Source: Pseudomonas tohonis | GTDB lineage: Bacteria; Pseudomonadota; Gammaproteobacteria; Pseudomonadales; Pseudomonadaceae | Length of the DNA: 64,000 nucleotides | Direction of reading: 5' to 3' | Assembly: GCF_012767755.2 (NCBI RefSeq) | Contig: NZ_AP023189.1 | Span: 868,001 to 932,000, forward strand | The notes under the pieces: model-generated | Seen by the model: the letters and a program-made list of their open reading frames with translations, nothing else | What the model was told of the DNA's origin: nothing | The model's database searches: none | Shown here: piece by piece, positions 30,356-41,370 of the stretch | How positions within the stretch are numbered: the first letter of the stretch is position 1 | Layout of the letters: the number at the start of each line of letters is the position of its first letter | Position numbers and translations under genes: made by a program

Positions 30356-31357
30356 ATGCAGAGTTCGGTAAATGAGTTCCTGACCCCCCGCCACATTGAT
30401 GTGCAGGTGGTCAGTCCGACCCGCGCCAAGATCACGCTCGAGCCTCTCGAGCGCGGTTTCGGCCATACCCTGGGCAACGCGCTGCGTCGCATCCTGTTGT
30501 CCTCCATGCCTGGCTGTGCAGTAGTCGAGGCCGAAATCGATGGCGTACTCCACGAGTACAGCGCCATCGAAGGTGTTCAGGAAGATGTCATCGAAATCCT
30601 GCTCAACCTGAAAGGTCTGGCTGTCAAGCTGCACGGTCGTGACGAAGTAACGCTGAACCTGGTCAAGAAAGGTTCGGGCGTGGTCACTGCTGCCGATATT
30701 CAGCTGGATCATGATGTCGAGATCGTCAATGGCGACCACGTGATCGCTAACCTGGCGGAAAACGGTGCACTGAACATGAAGCTCAAGGTGGCTCGTGGTC
30801 GCGGCTATGAGCCGGCTGACGCGCGCCAGAGCGATGAAGACGAGAGCCGCAGCATCGGTCGCTTGCAGCTCGACTCCTCGTTCAGCCCGGTCCGTCGCGT
30901 TGCCTACGTCGTGGAAAACGCCCGTGTCGAGCAGCGTACCAACCTGGACAAGCTGGTTATTGACCTGGAAACCAACGGTACCCTGGACCCCGAAGAGGCC
31001 ATCCGTCGTGCCGCTACCATCCTGCAACAGCAGTTGGCAGCGTTCGTCGACCTCAAAGGTGACAGCGAGCCCGTAGTAGTCGAGCAGGAAGACGAGATCG
31101 ATCCGATCCTGCTGCGCCCGGTTGATGATCTTGAGCTGACCGTACGTTCGGCCAACTGCCTGAAGGCGGAGAACATTTACTACATCGGTGATCTGATCCA
31201 GCGCACCGAAGTGGAACTGTTGAAGACTCCGAACCTGGGCAAGAAGTCCCTGACCGAGATCAAGGACGTCCTGGCCTCCCGTGGTCTGTCCCTCGGCATG
31301 CGCCTCGACAACTGGCCGCCGGCAAGTCTTAAGAAGGACGACAAGGCGACTGCCTGA
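30356..31357 (+). CDS. rpoA: DNA-directed RNA polymerase subunit alpha
   Basis: Alpha dimerises to nucleate polymerase assembly, and its C-terminal domain binds UP elements and activators. The 333 residues show the N-terminal domain with [15 protein letters not shown]. After an acidic linker, the C-terminal domain has [19 protein letters not shown] and the [13 protein letters not shown] helix. The ATG lies 22 bp after rpsD. Confidence 0.99.
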   Translation: MQSSVNEFLTPRHIDVQVVSPTRAKITLEPLERGFGHTLGNALRRILLSSMPGCAVVEAEIDGVLHEYSAIEGVQEDVIEILLNLKGLAVKLHGRDEVTLNLVKKGSGVVTAADIQLDHDVEIVNGDHVIANLAENGALNMKLKVARGRGYEPADARQSDEDESRSIGRLQLDSSFSPVRRVAYVVENARVEQRTNLDKLVIDLETNGTLDPEEAIRRAATILQQQLAAFVDLKGDSEPVVVEQEDEIDPILLRPVDDLELTVRSANCLKAENIYYIGDLIQRTEVELLKTPNLGKKSLTEIKDVLASRGLSLGMRLDNWPPASLKKDDKATA

Positions 31358-31399
31358 TCGTCGTAATCACCGAACGTGAGTTTGGTAAGGAATTGAACC

Positions 31400-31789
31400 A
31401 TGCGTCATCGTAAAAGTGGCCGTCACCTCAGCCGCACCAGCGCACACCGCAAGGCCATGTTCCAGAACATGGCGGTATCGCTGTTCGAGCACGAACTGAT
31501 CAAAACCACCCTGCCGAAAGCCAAGGAACTGCGCCGCGTTGCCGAGCCGCTGATCACCCTGGCCAAGGAAGACAGCGTTGCCAACCGTCGTCTGGCCTTC
31601 GACCGTACTCGTTCGAAAGCCATCGTTGGCAAACTGTTCAACGATCTGGGCAAGCGCTACGCCAACCGTCAGGGCGGCTACCTGCGCATCCTGAAGTGCG
31701 GCTTCCGCGCTGGCGACAACGCTCCGATGGCCTACGTTGAGCTGATCGACCGTCCGGTCGGCGGCGCAGCGGTAGAAGCTGCCGAGTAA
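31400..31789 (+). CDS. rplQ: 50S ribosomal protein L17
   Basis: L17 lies near the tunnel exit. The 129 residues start [20 protein letters not shown], the family signature. It is the last gene of the alpha operon and of the ribosomal supercluster. A terminator follows 18 bases after the stop. Confidence 0.98.
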   Translation: MRHRKSGRHLSRTSAHRKAMFQNMAVSLFEHELIKTTLPKAKELRRVAEPLITLAKEDSVANRRLAFDRTRSKAIVGKLFNDLGKRYANRQGGYLRILKCGFRAGDNAPMAYVELIDRPVGGAAVEAAE

Positions 31790-31807
31790 GTCGTACGCTA
31801 CAAGAAG

Positions 31808-31833
31808 AAACCGGGCCTAGTGCCCGGTTTTTT
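31808..31833 (+). terminator. intrinsic terminator after rplQ
   Basis: AAACCGGGC (31808-31816) pairs with GCCCGGTTT (31822-31830) around CTAGT, and Ts follow. It ends the alpha operon. Confidence 0.9.
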
Positions 31834-31917
31834 CGTTCAGGAGTCCGAGGTTTTTCGTTCTGAGCGAGTTGCCTGGTAGCGGCAGCCTTCCGGTACTTCA
31901 TCGTTTCCGGCCTACGT

Positions 31918-31942
31918 GATCGAAAGATATTATCTATCGACC
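31918..31942 (+). promoter_or_regulatory. OxyR-like palindrome upstream of katA
   Basis: A 25-bp near-perfect palindrome centred on ATATTAT lies about 95-115 bp before katA. Read on the minus strand it gives ATAG-N7-CTTT, then N7 and GTAG. This partly matches the tandem ATAG-N7-CTAT pattern of OxyR sites, though the last quarter-site fits poorly. The fit to a peroxide-responsive catalase promoter is plausible but unproven. Confidence 0.45.
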
Positions 31943-32034
31943 GTTTCCCTTTAATGCATTGGCTCTGTTCTTCCTCGTCCCTCATCCTCTCCCTCGTTGG
32001 CTCGCCGCGAAACTATCTGTTGAGGACGTTATAG

Positions 32035-33483
32035 ATGAACAAGAAGACCTACCTGACCACCGCATCCGGTGCCCCCGTCGCCGATAACCAGAATTCCCGT
32101 TCCGCAGGTCCCCGTGGCCCGTTGCTGCTCGACGACTTCCACCTGATTGAGAAGCTTGCCCACTTCAACCGCGAGAACATCCCCGAGCGTCGCGTCCATG
32201 CCAAGGGCTCCGGCGCCTATGGCACCTTCACCGTCACCCGTGACATCACCCGCTACACCCGCGCCAAGCTGTTCGAGGCCGTCGGCAAGCAGACCCCGAC
32301 CTTCCTGCGCTTCTCGACCGTGGGTGGCGAGCGCGGCTCGGCGGATACCGAACGCGACCCCCGCGGCTTCGCCCTGAAGTTCTACACCGAGGAAGGCAAC
32401 TGGGACATCGTCGGCAACAACACGCCGGTGTTCTTCATCCGCGATCCGCTGAAATTCCCCGACTTCATCCACACCCAGAAGCGCCTCCCGCAAAGCAACC
32501 TCAAGAGCGCGCAAATGATGTGGGACTTCTGGTCGCACTCGCCCGAGGCGCTGCACCAGATCACCATCCTGTTCTCCGACCGCGGCATTCCGGACGGCTA
32601 CCGTCACATGCACGGCTTCGGCAGCCACACCTACAGCCTGATCAACGCCCAGGGCGAGCGTCACTGGGTCAAGTGGCACTACAAGACCAAGCAAGGGATC
32701 AAGAACCTGGCCCCGGCCGAAGCGGCCCGCCTGGCCGGGACCGACCCCGATTACGCCCAGCGCGACCTCTTCAATGCGATCGAGCGCGGCGAGTTCCCCA
32801 AGTGGAGCGTGTGCGTCCAGATCATGAGCGAGGCCCAGGCCGAGGCTCATCATGAGAACCCCTTCGACGTCACCAAGACCTGGTCGCAAAAGGAATACCC
32901 GCTGATCGAAGTGGGCGAGCTCGAGCTCAACCGCAACCCGCTCAACTACTTCGCCGAGGTCGAGCAGGCCACCTTCGGCCCGAGCAACATGGTTCCCGGC
33001 GTCGGCCTGTCGCCGGACCGCATGCTGCAAGGCCGCGTATTCGCCTACGCCGATGCGCACCGCTACCGCGTGGGCACCAACCACCAGCAACTGCCGGTGA
33101 ACGCGCCGCGCTCGCCGGTGAACAGCTACCAGCGCGATGGCGCCATGGCGTTCGGTAGCAACGGTGGCGCGGCGCCCAACTACGAGCCCAACAGCTACGC
33201 GAATGCGCCCAAGCAGGCGCCCGAGTACGCCGAGCCACCGTTGGTGCTGAGAGGTGCCGCTGCCCGTCACGACCACCGCGAGGACAGCGACTACTACAGC
33301 CATGCCGGTGCGCTGTTCCGCCTGATGAGTGCCGAGCAGAAGGCGTTGCTGATCAGCAACATCGCCGGCGCGATGGCCGGTGTCAGCGAGGATGTGGTGC
33401 AGCGCCAGCTGCAGTACTTCTTCAAGGCCGACGCGGCCTACGGCGAGGGCATCGCCAAGGCGCTGGGCGTCCAGCTCGGCTGA
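32035..33483 (+). CDS. katA: heme catalase, small-subunit type
   Basis: Catalase dismutates hydrogen peroxide to water and oxygen in the cytoplasm. The 482 residues match the small-subunit clade-3 family. The catalytic His55 lies in [13 protein letters not shown], the distal Asn128 in VGNNTPVFF, and the proximal heme ligand Tyr338 in [12 protein letters not shown]. The start is ATG with GAGGA eight bases upstream. The 245 bp upstream hold the rplQ terminator and an OxyR-like palindrome. The order rplQ-katA-uvrA resembles P. aeruginosa, but the bacterioferritin gene bfrA that lies between katA and uvrA there is absent. Confidence 0.96.
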   Translation: MNKKTYLTTASGAPVADNQNSRSAGPRGPLLLDDFHLIEKLAHFNRENIPERRVHAKGSGAYGTFTVTRDITRYTRAKLFEAVGKQTPTFLRFSTVGGERGSADTERDPRGFALKFYTEEGNWDIVGNNTPVFFIRDPLKFPDFIHTQKRLPQSNLKSAQMMWDFWSHSPEALHQITILFSDRGIPDGYRHMHGFGSHTYSLINAQGERHWVKWHYKTKQGIKNLAPAEAARLAGTDPDYAQRDLFNAIERGEFPKWSVCVQIMSEAQAEAHHENPFDVTKTWSQKEYPLIEVGELELNRNPLNYFAEVEQATFGPSNMVPGVGLSPDRMLQGRVFAYADAHRYRVGTNHQQLPVNAPRSPVNSYQRDGAMAFGSNGGAAPNYEPNSYANAPKQAPEYAEPPLVLRGAAARHDHREDSDYYSHAGALFRLMSAEQKALLISNIAGAMAGVSEDVVQRQLQYFFKADAAYGEGIAKALGVQLG

Positions 33484-33530
33484 CCGACGGCGGGCCTCCG
33501 ATACGCAGGCCCGCTTCATCCAGGCATGAA

Positions 33531-33566
33531 AAAGCCCCGGCCACCTTCACGGTGCCGGGGCTCTTT
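33531..33566. terminator. bidirectional terminator between katA and uvrA
   Basis: AGCCCCGGC (33533-33541) pairs with GCCGGGGCT (33554-33562). Ts follow on the + side, and an A-run precedes it, serving as Ts on the minus strand. Convergent katA and uvrA can share it. Confidence 0.8.
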
Positions 33567-33582
33567 CGTTGCTGCCGTACCC

Positions 33583-36417
<2,835 letters not shown>

Positions 36418-36448
36418 TGCAGCCTCGCTTGGCATGCGGAAACCCGCG

Positions 36449-36478
36449 ATTATACGGCTCGCGCCCACTCTGCGGCAA
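36449..36478 (-). promoter_or_regulatory. sigma70 promoter of uvrA
   Basis: On the minus strand a consensus TATAAT (36454 to 36449) follows TTGCCG (36478 to 36473) with an 18-bp spacer. The start would be near 36,442, about 25 nt before the GTG start of uvrA. Confidence 0.6.
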
Positions 36479-36625
36479 AGGCGCGCGGCTGTGCTGTAGA
36501 CCGCCGGGACTGCTAGAATGCGCGACATTTTTTGGCGCCGGCACAGGCCGGGCACCCAGGGTCGGGTGCGTGCGCCGCCGAGGGGCACGACGCATTTCCC
36601 CGTATCCGTTTCCCATGAGGAATCT

Positions 36626-38020
36626 ATGCACGACTCCCATTCCGAACGCATGAGCGGTCGCGAGACCCGAGCGGCCAGTGGCCTCGCCCTGGTGTTCGCT
36701 TTCCGCATGCTCGGCATGTTCATGGTGCTGCCGGTCCTGGCCACCTACGGGCAGGACCTGGCCGGCGCCACGCCCGCGCTGATCGGCTTGGCCATCGGCG
36801 CCTACGGCCTGACCCAGGCGGTGCTGCAGATCCCCTTCGGCATCGTCTCCGACCGCATCGGCCGCCTGCCGGTCATCTATATCGGCCTGCTGATCTTCGC
36901 CGCCGGCGCGGTGCTCGCCGCCAACGCCGACTCCATCTGGGGCGTCATCGCCGGCCGCGTGTTGCAGGGCGCCGGTGCCATCTCCGCCGCGGTCATGGCG
37001 CTGCTCTCCGACCTCACCCGCGAGCAGCACCGCACCAAGGCCATGGCCATGATCGGCATGAGCATCGGCGTGTCCTTCGCCGTCGCCATGGTGGTCGGCC
37101 CCCTGGTCACCCGCGCCTTCGGCCTCTCCGGGCTGTTCTGGGTGACCGCCGTGATGGCCCTGGTGGGCATCGTCATCATCGCCCTGGTGGTGCCGCGTGC
37201 CGACCACCCGCTGCAGCACCGCGAATCCGGCGTCGCCCGCCAGGCGCTGCTGCCCACCCTCAGGCACCCCGACCTGCTGCGCCTGGACTTCGGCATCCTC
37301 GCCCTGCACGCCGTGCTCATGGCCAGCTTCGTCGCGCTGCCGCTGGCGCTGGTGGAGAAGGCCGGCCTGCCCAAGGAGCAGCACTGGTGGGTCTACCTGA
37401 CCGCGCTGCTGGTGGGCTTCTTCGGCATGGTGCCCTTCATCATCTATGGCGAGAAAAAACGCCGGATGAAGAACGTGCTGCTCGGTGCCGTCAGCGTGCT
37501 GCTGGCCTGCGAACTGTTCTTCTGGGCCTTCGGCGACACCCTGCAGGCGCTGGTCATCGGCACCATCGTCTTCTTCACCGCCTTCAACCTGCTGGAAGCC
37601 TCGCTGCCGTCGCTGATCAGCAAGGTCGCCCCGGCCGGCGGCAAGGGCACCGCCATGGGCGTCTACTCCACCAGCCAGTTCCTCGGCGCGGCCCTTGGCG
37701 GCATCCTCGGCGGCTTCATGTTCCAGCACGGCGGCCTGTCCGTCGTGTTCATCGGATGCGCTGCCATCTGTGCGATTTGGCTCGCCATTGCTGTTACTAT
37801 GCGCGAGCCTCCGTATGTCACCAGCCTGCGCCTGCCCTTGTCGGCAGCGGCCATCGGCGATGCCGGTCTGGTGGCGCGATTGCTGGCAACGCCCGGAGTG
37901 GCGGATGCCGTAGTGGTGGCCGAAGAAGGCGCCATCTATATCAAGTTGGATACCGAACAATTGGACCGCACGTCCCTGGAGCGCCTGATCAACGCGGCGC
38001 CCGAACGTGCTGAAGCCTAG
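36626..38020 (+). CDS. MFS transporter, YajR-like
   Basis: A 464-residue major facilitator protein with about twelve membrane helices. The family motif [12 protein letters not shown] sits between helices 2 and 3. A soluble C-terminal domain (about residues 395-464) resembles the YAM domain of YajR exporters. The ATG beginning [15 protein letters not shown] is chosen because GAGG lies six bases upstream. A frame opening at 36,518 would add 36 unlikely residues. The substrate is unknown. It is divergent from uvrA and adjacent to ssb, the same order as in P. aeruginosa. Confidence 0.9.
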   Translation: MHDSHSERMSGRETRAASGLALVFAFRMLGMFMVLPVLATYGQDLAGATPALIGLAIGAYGLTQAVLQIPFGIVSDRIGRLPVIYIGLLIFAAGAVLAANADSIWGVIAGRVLQGAGAISAAVMALLSDLTREQHRTKAMAMIGMSIGVSFAVAMVVGPLVTRAFGLSGLFWVTAVMALVGIVIIALVVPRADHPLQHRESGVARQALLPTLRHPDLLRLDFGILALHAVLMASFVALPLALVEKAGLPKEQHWWVYLTALLVGFFGMVPFIIYGEKKRRMKNVLLGAVSVLLACELFFWAFGDTLQALVIGTIVFFTAFNLLEASLPSLISKVAPAGGKGTAMGVYSTSQFLGAALGGILGGFMFQHGGLSVVFIGCAAICAIWLAIAVTMREPPYVTSLRLPLSAAAIGDAGLVARLLATPGVADAVVVAEEGAIYIKLDTEQLDRTSLERLINAAPERAEA

Positions 38021-38029
38021 GAGAACGTT

Positions 38030-38521
38030 ATGGCCCGTGGGGTTAACAAAGTCATTCTGGTTGGCAACGTCGGCGGCGATCCCGAAGTCCGCTACATGCC
38101 CAACGGCAACGCCGTGACCAACGTCACCCTGGCCACCAGCGAAAGCTGGAAGGACAAGCAGACCGGCCAGCAGCAGGAACGCACCGAGTGGCACCGCGTG
38201 GTGTTCTTCGGCCGCCTCGCCGAGATCGCCGGCGAGTACCTGCGCAAGGGCTCGCAGGTCTATGTCGAAGGCACCCTGCGCACCCGCGAATGGGAAAAGG
38301 ACGGCGTCAAGCGCTACACCACCGAGATCGTCGTCGACATCAACGGCCAGATGCAGCTGCTCGGCGGCCGTCCCGGCAACGATGGCGACTCCGCGCCCCG
38401 CGCCCCGCGTCCGCAGCGCGAGCCGCAACAGTCCGCCCCGCGCGAACAGCGTCCGGCTCCCCAGCCCGCCGCCCAGCCGGCCCCGGACTACGACAGCTTC
38501 GACGACGACATCCCGTTCTGA
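38030..38521 (+). CDS. ssb: single-stranded DNA-binding protein
   Basis: SSB coats single-stranded DNA during replication and repair and recruits partners through its acidic tip. The 163 residues comprise the OB-fold domain ([20 protein letters not shown] at the start). A Gln/Pro-rich disordered linker follows, ending in the conserved tip FDDDIPF. The ATG has AGGAG seven bases upstream and lies nine bases after the MFS gene. A strong terminator follows. Confidence 0.98.
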   Translation: MARGVNKVILVGNVGGDPEVRYMPNGNAVTNVTLATSESWKDKQTGQQQERTEWHRVVFFGRLAEIAGEYLRKGSQVYVEGTLRTREWEKDGVKRYTTEIVVDINGQMQLLGGRPGNDGDSAPRAPRPQREPQQSAPREQRPAPQPAAQPAPDYDSFDDDIPF

Positions 38522-38542
38522 GTCGAGCCGTTCGGCACAGAC

Positions 38543-38574
38543 AAAGGCGCAGCCCCCCGGCTGCGCCTTTTTCG
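38543..38574 (+). terminator. intrinsic terminator after ssb
   Basis: A perfect 12-bp stem (38543-38554 with 38559-38570) with a CCCC loop is followed by TT and T-rich sequence. The next 193 bp, to 38,767, show no further gene or convincing signal. Confidence 0.92.
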
Positions 38575-38767
38575 TTTCTGAAGGAGGAAACGACCCTCGG
38601 CGACCCGGTTGTCCACAGCCGGCCTTTGGCCTGTGAGATCAGCCTGCAGCCCCCGTGGGGCGGGACTTTGTGAATGCAGCATCACATTCAGGCCAGGCTC
38701 TGGACGCTGGAAAACCGCCTCTATAGGCTTGCCCACCACTCCATCGACCGCCTTCCCGGAACCCACC

Positions 38768-40096
38768 ATGCGACTCAACGGATTGACCGCCGTTCTGCTT
38801 CTGGCCGGCCTGCCCCTGTGCAGCATCGCCAGCCCCTACCAGACCCTCGCCCGTGACGCGGAAAACAGCGCCCGCTGGGGCCTGCTCGGCAGTGCCGCCG
38901 AGCAGTACCGCGCCATCCTCGCCGACCCGGGCCTGAGCGCCAGCCACCCCCGCGCGCGCCTGGCCCTGGCCAAGGTCCATGCCGACGCCCTCGACTACCC
39001 GGCCGCCAAGGCCGAGCTGGCGCGGCTCAAGCAGGACGTCCCCGACTCCGCGGAGGCCAGGGAAGGCGCCAAGCTGGCCAAGCGCATCGCCAGGAAGCTC
39101 AAGACCCACACCTTCGGCGGCCGCGTCGCCGTGGCCCGGGTGCATGACACCGACACCGCCAACGCCAGCGCCGGCATGACCCAGGACCCCTCGTTCGATG
39201 ACGAAGACGACGAGGACATGGACGACATGGCCTTCGAGGACGACGACAGCCTCGACGACCTGCTCGACGACATCGACCTGGACGAAGACGACCTGGCCGA
39301 CGACGGCGAGGAAGACGACGACACCGCGCCCACCCCGGTCGCCAAGCCCAAGTCCACCGTCCACGACAACCGCTGGCAGGCCTCCGGCAGCCTGCGCTAC
39401 GGCTACGGCTTCGACGACCGTGGCAGCCGCTGGAACCTCGGCGCCAACATCGCCCAGGCCCGCCAGGACGACCGCGACGAACTCAACCGGCAGACCTGGG
39501 CGGTCTCCACCGGCCCCACCTTCGTCATCCCGGCCTGGCGCCTGAAGATCAACGCCACCGTCACCTACCTGCAGCTCTACAAGGACCACCAGTACGACCT
39601 CTCCAGCACCATCTGGTCCCTGGGCGCCAGCCACAAGCTGAACCGCGTACTGGAGCTGTACAGCCGCTACAACTACGAGAACCGTGGCCTGGAAAACGAC
39701 AGCCCGCTGGACATCGACGTCGACACCTTCAAGGTCGGCACCCGCTTCAAGCCCACCGGCAAGGACAGCTTCGACCTCAGCTACTCGCCCAAGGTGGAAG
39801 ACAACGACACGCGCAACAAGGACAAGGAGCAGCAAGGCTGGAAGATCAGCTACGCCCGCAAGCTGCCCTGGGACAGCTTCGCCAGCGTCGCCTACAGCCG
39901 CCGTCACACCGACTTCGAGCACGACCCTTCCGGCAAGGAAGAGGACGAGACCAAGCACATCGTCACCCTCGGTCACAAACTCACCAAGGACCTGGTGATG
40001 ACCCTCAGCTACGAGCACAAGGACAAGGACTCCAACCTGCCCAGTCGTGACACGAACAACGAAAGCACCGCCCTCGGCCTGAGCTACAAGTTCTGA
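38768..40096 (+). CDS. outer-membrane beta-barrel protein with acidic linker
   Basis: A 442-residue exported protein. The start RLNGLTAVLLLAGLPLCSIA is a signal peptide. The LPLC stretch is not a good lipobox because Leu precedes Cys. Residues about 22-125 are helical and repeat-like. A segment of about 50 residues, roughly 142-190, is almost entirely Asp and Glu. The remaining 240 residues alternate polar and hydrophobic positions as in transmembrane beta strands and end in LGLSYKF with a terminal Phe, the usual barrel-assembly signal. A helical N-domain plus C-terminal barrel recalls surface lipoprotein assembly modulators, but homology is not established. The function is unknown. Confidence 0.75.
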   Translation: MRLNGLTAVLLLAGLPLCSIASPYQTLARDAENSARWGLLGSAAEQYRAILADPGLSASHPRARLALAKVHADALDYPAAKAELARLKQDVPDSAEAREGAKLAKRIARKLKTHTFGGRVAVARVHDTDTANASAGMTQDPSFDDEDDEDMDDMAFEDDDSLDDLLDDIDLDEDDLADDGEEDDDTAPTPVAKPKSTVHDNRWQASGSLRYGYGFDDRGSRWNLGANIAQARQDDRDELNRQTWAVSTGPTFVIPAWRLKINATVTYLQLYKDHQYDLSSTIWSLGASHKLNRVLELYSRYNYENRGLENDSPLDIDVDTFKVGTRFKPTGKDSFDLSYSPKVEDNDTRNKDKEQQGWKISYARKLPWDSFASVAYSRRHTDFEHDPSGKEEDETKHIVTLGHKLTKDLVMTLSYEHKDKDSNLPSRDTNNESTALGLSYKF

Positions 40097-41295
40097 CCGG
40101 AAGCGGCTCGCCGCCCCTCGCGGGCGCGGGCCGCGCTGGCGCGCCGGGCCTGCCGCTTGCGCCACCAGATGACCACGCCGGTGACGCTCAGCCCGGCGAT
40201 GGCCACCCCCAGCAGCGCGATCACGATGCGCCCCGGCAACCCCGCGATGCGCCCGCCGTGGATCGGCGCCTGTAGCCGGTAGAAACGTTCACCCGGCGTG
40301 CCGCGCCCGGCGATCTCCTCGCCGATCAGGCGGCCGTCGGTGCCGTGGAAGAACAGCCAGGACTTGTCCATCGGGTTGGCATCGTGGCCCCCGAATCCCG
40401 CCCCGAAGAAGTTGTACTCGACGCTGTAGTACAGCTCGCCGATCGCCCCCTCGATGCCCTGCCGCGCGCCTTCCGCCTGCGCCAGCGTGTACACCTGCTG
40501 GTAGTCCAGGCGCGTCTCCCCCAGTGCCTCGCGGGGCATCTGGCTGCGCTGCTGGTAGGTGCTCGGCGGCGCCTCGGAGAACAGCGACACCACCGGCTTG
40601 AACACCTGCTCCGGCAGGTTCATCGCCACGCTGCTCACCGCCACCGGCAGGAGCAGCAGCCACAGCCAGAGCCCGCCGGCGCGGTGCAGGTCGAGGGTGC
40701 GCCGGTAGTGTCCGGCGCCGCGCTTCAGCGTCCAGGCCGTCCACCATTTCTTCAGGAAGGGCCGGCCACGGGGCAGGGTCAGCCAGGCGCCGGCGAAGCA
40801 GTCGATGACCCAGAGGATCGCCACCAGCCCCATCAGGATCAGCCCCCAGTTGCCCGGCAGCGCCAGGTTGTAGTGGAACTCCAGCAGGAAGGGGATGACG
40901 TTCTGCGCCTGCAGGCAGCAGGCGCCCCACTGGCGCATGCCCAGCTCGGCGCCGCTCACCGGGTCCAGGTAGATCACCCGGTGGTGCAGGTCGTAGGGCG
41001 CGCCGGTGGCCGGGTCGGTACGCGGCACCGCCGCCATCAGCGCGGCGTGGCCGGCTTCGTCCGGGACCTCCATGTACCAGACCTGCAGGCGCGGCTCGGC
41101 GCCCTCGATGCGCTGCACCAGCTCGCCCGGCGACAGCAGCGGCCCCTGCGCGGGCGCGTGGTAGAAGGCCGGGTTCAGCCATTCGTCGATCTCGTGCTGG
41201 AAGGCCAGCACGCTGCCGGTGAGCCCGGCGAGGGCGAGGAACAGCGCGGTGGCCAGGCCGAGGTAGCGGTGCAGCAGGACGATAAGGGGGCGCAT
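40084..41295 (-). CDS. PepSY-associated membrane protein, FoxB/PiuB-like
   Basis: A 403-residue inner-membrane protein starting RPLIVLLHRYLGLATALFLA. Four main membrane helices lie near the N-terminus, about 150-175, 195-225 and 345-375. Conserved histidines occur in the first helix and in EFHYNL. Such PepSY-TM proteins sit beside siderophore receptors, and FoxB-type members are implicated in iron release or transfer at the inner membrane. The ATG has AGGA upstream. It is the last gene of the sigma/anti-sigma/receptor locus, and its 3' end overlaps the end of the convergent barrel-protein gene by 13 bp. Confidence 0.85.
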   Translation of the reverse strand: MRPLIVLLHRYLGLATALFLALAGLTGSVLAFQHEIDEWLNPAFYHAPAQGPLLSPGELVQRIEGAEPRLQVWYMEVPDEAGHAALMAAVPRTDPATGAPYDLHHRVIYLDPVSGAELGMRQWGACCLQAQNVIPFLLEFHYNLALPGNWGLILMGLVAILWVIDCFAGAWLTLPRGRPFLKKWWTAWTLKRGAGHYRRTLDLHRAGGLWLWLLLLPVAVSSVAMNLPEQVFKPVVSLFSEAPPSTYQQRSQMPREALGETRLDYQQVYTLAQAEGARQGIEGAIGELYYSVEYNFFGAGFGGHDANPMDKSWLFFHGTDGRLIGEEIAGRGTPGERFYRLQAPIHGGRIAGLPGRIVIALLGVAIAGLSVTGVVIWWRKRQARRASAARAREGRRAASGQNL

Positions 41296-41332
41296 GGGCG
41301 CTTTCCTGTGGATAAGTCTGTCACGCACATGA

Positions 41333-41359
41333 ACGGGGCCGCCCCGGTGGCGGCCCCGT
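41333..41359 (-). terminator. hairpin between siderophore receptor and PepSY gene
   Basis: ACGGGGCCGCC (41333-41343) pairs perfectly with GGCGGCCCCGT (41349-41359) over five bases. There is no real T-run on the minus strand, so it may lower expression or stabilise the receptor mRNA 3' end rather than terminate fully. Confidence 0.5.
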
Positions 41360-41370
41360 CCAGGCACCGG

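Noticed and set aside
36418..36625. LexA (SOS) box upstream of uvrA
   Set aside because: No CTG-N10-CAG match was found in the uvrA-MFS intergenic region, so SOS control is not claimed.
38768..38830. Lipoprotein signal (LPLC) in the barrel protein
   Set aside because: Leu at the position before Cys does not satisfy the lipobox. A normal signal peptidase I site is more likely.
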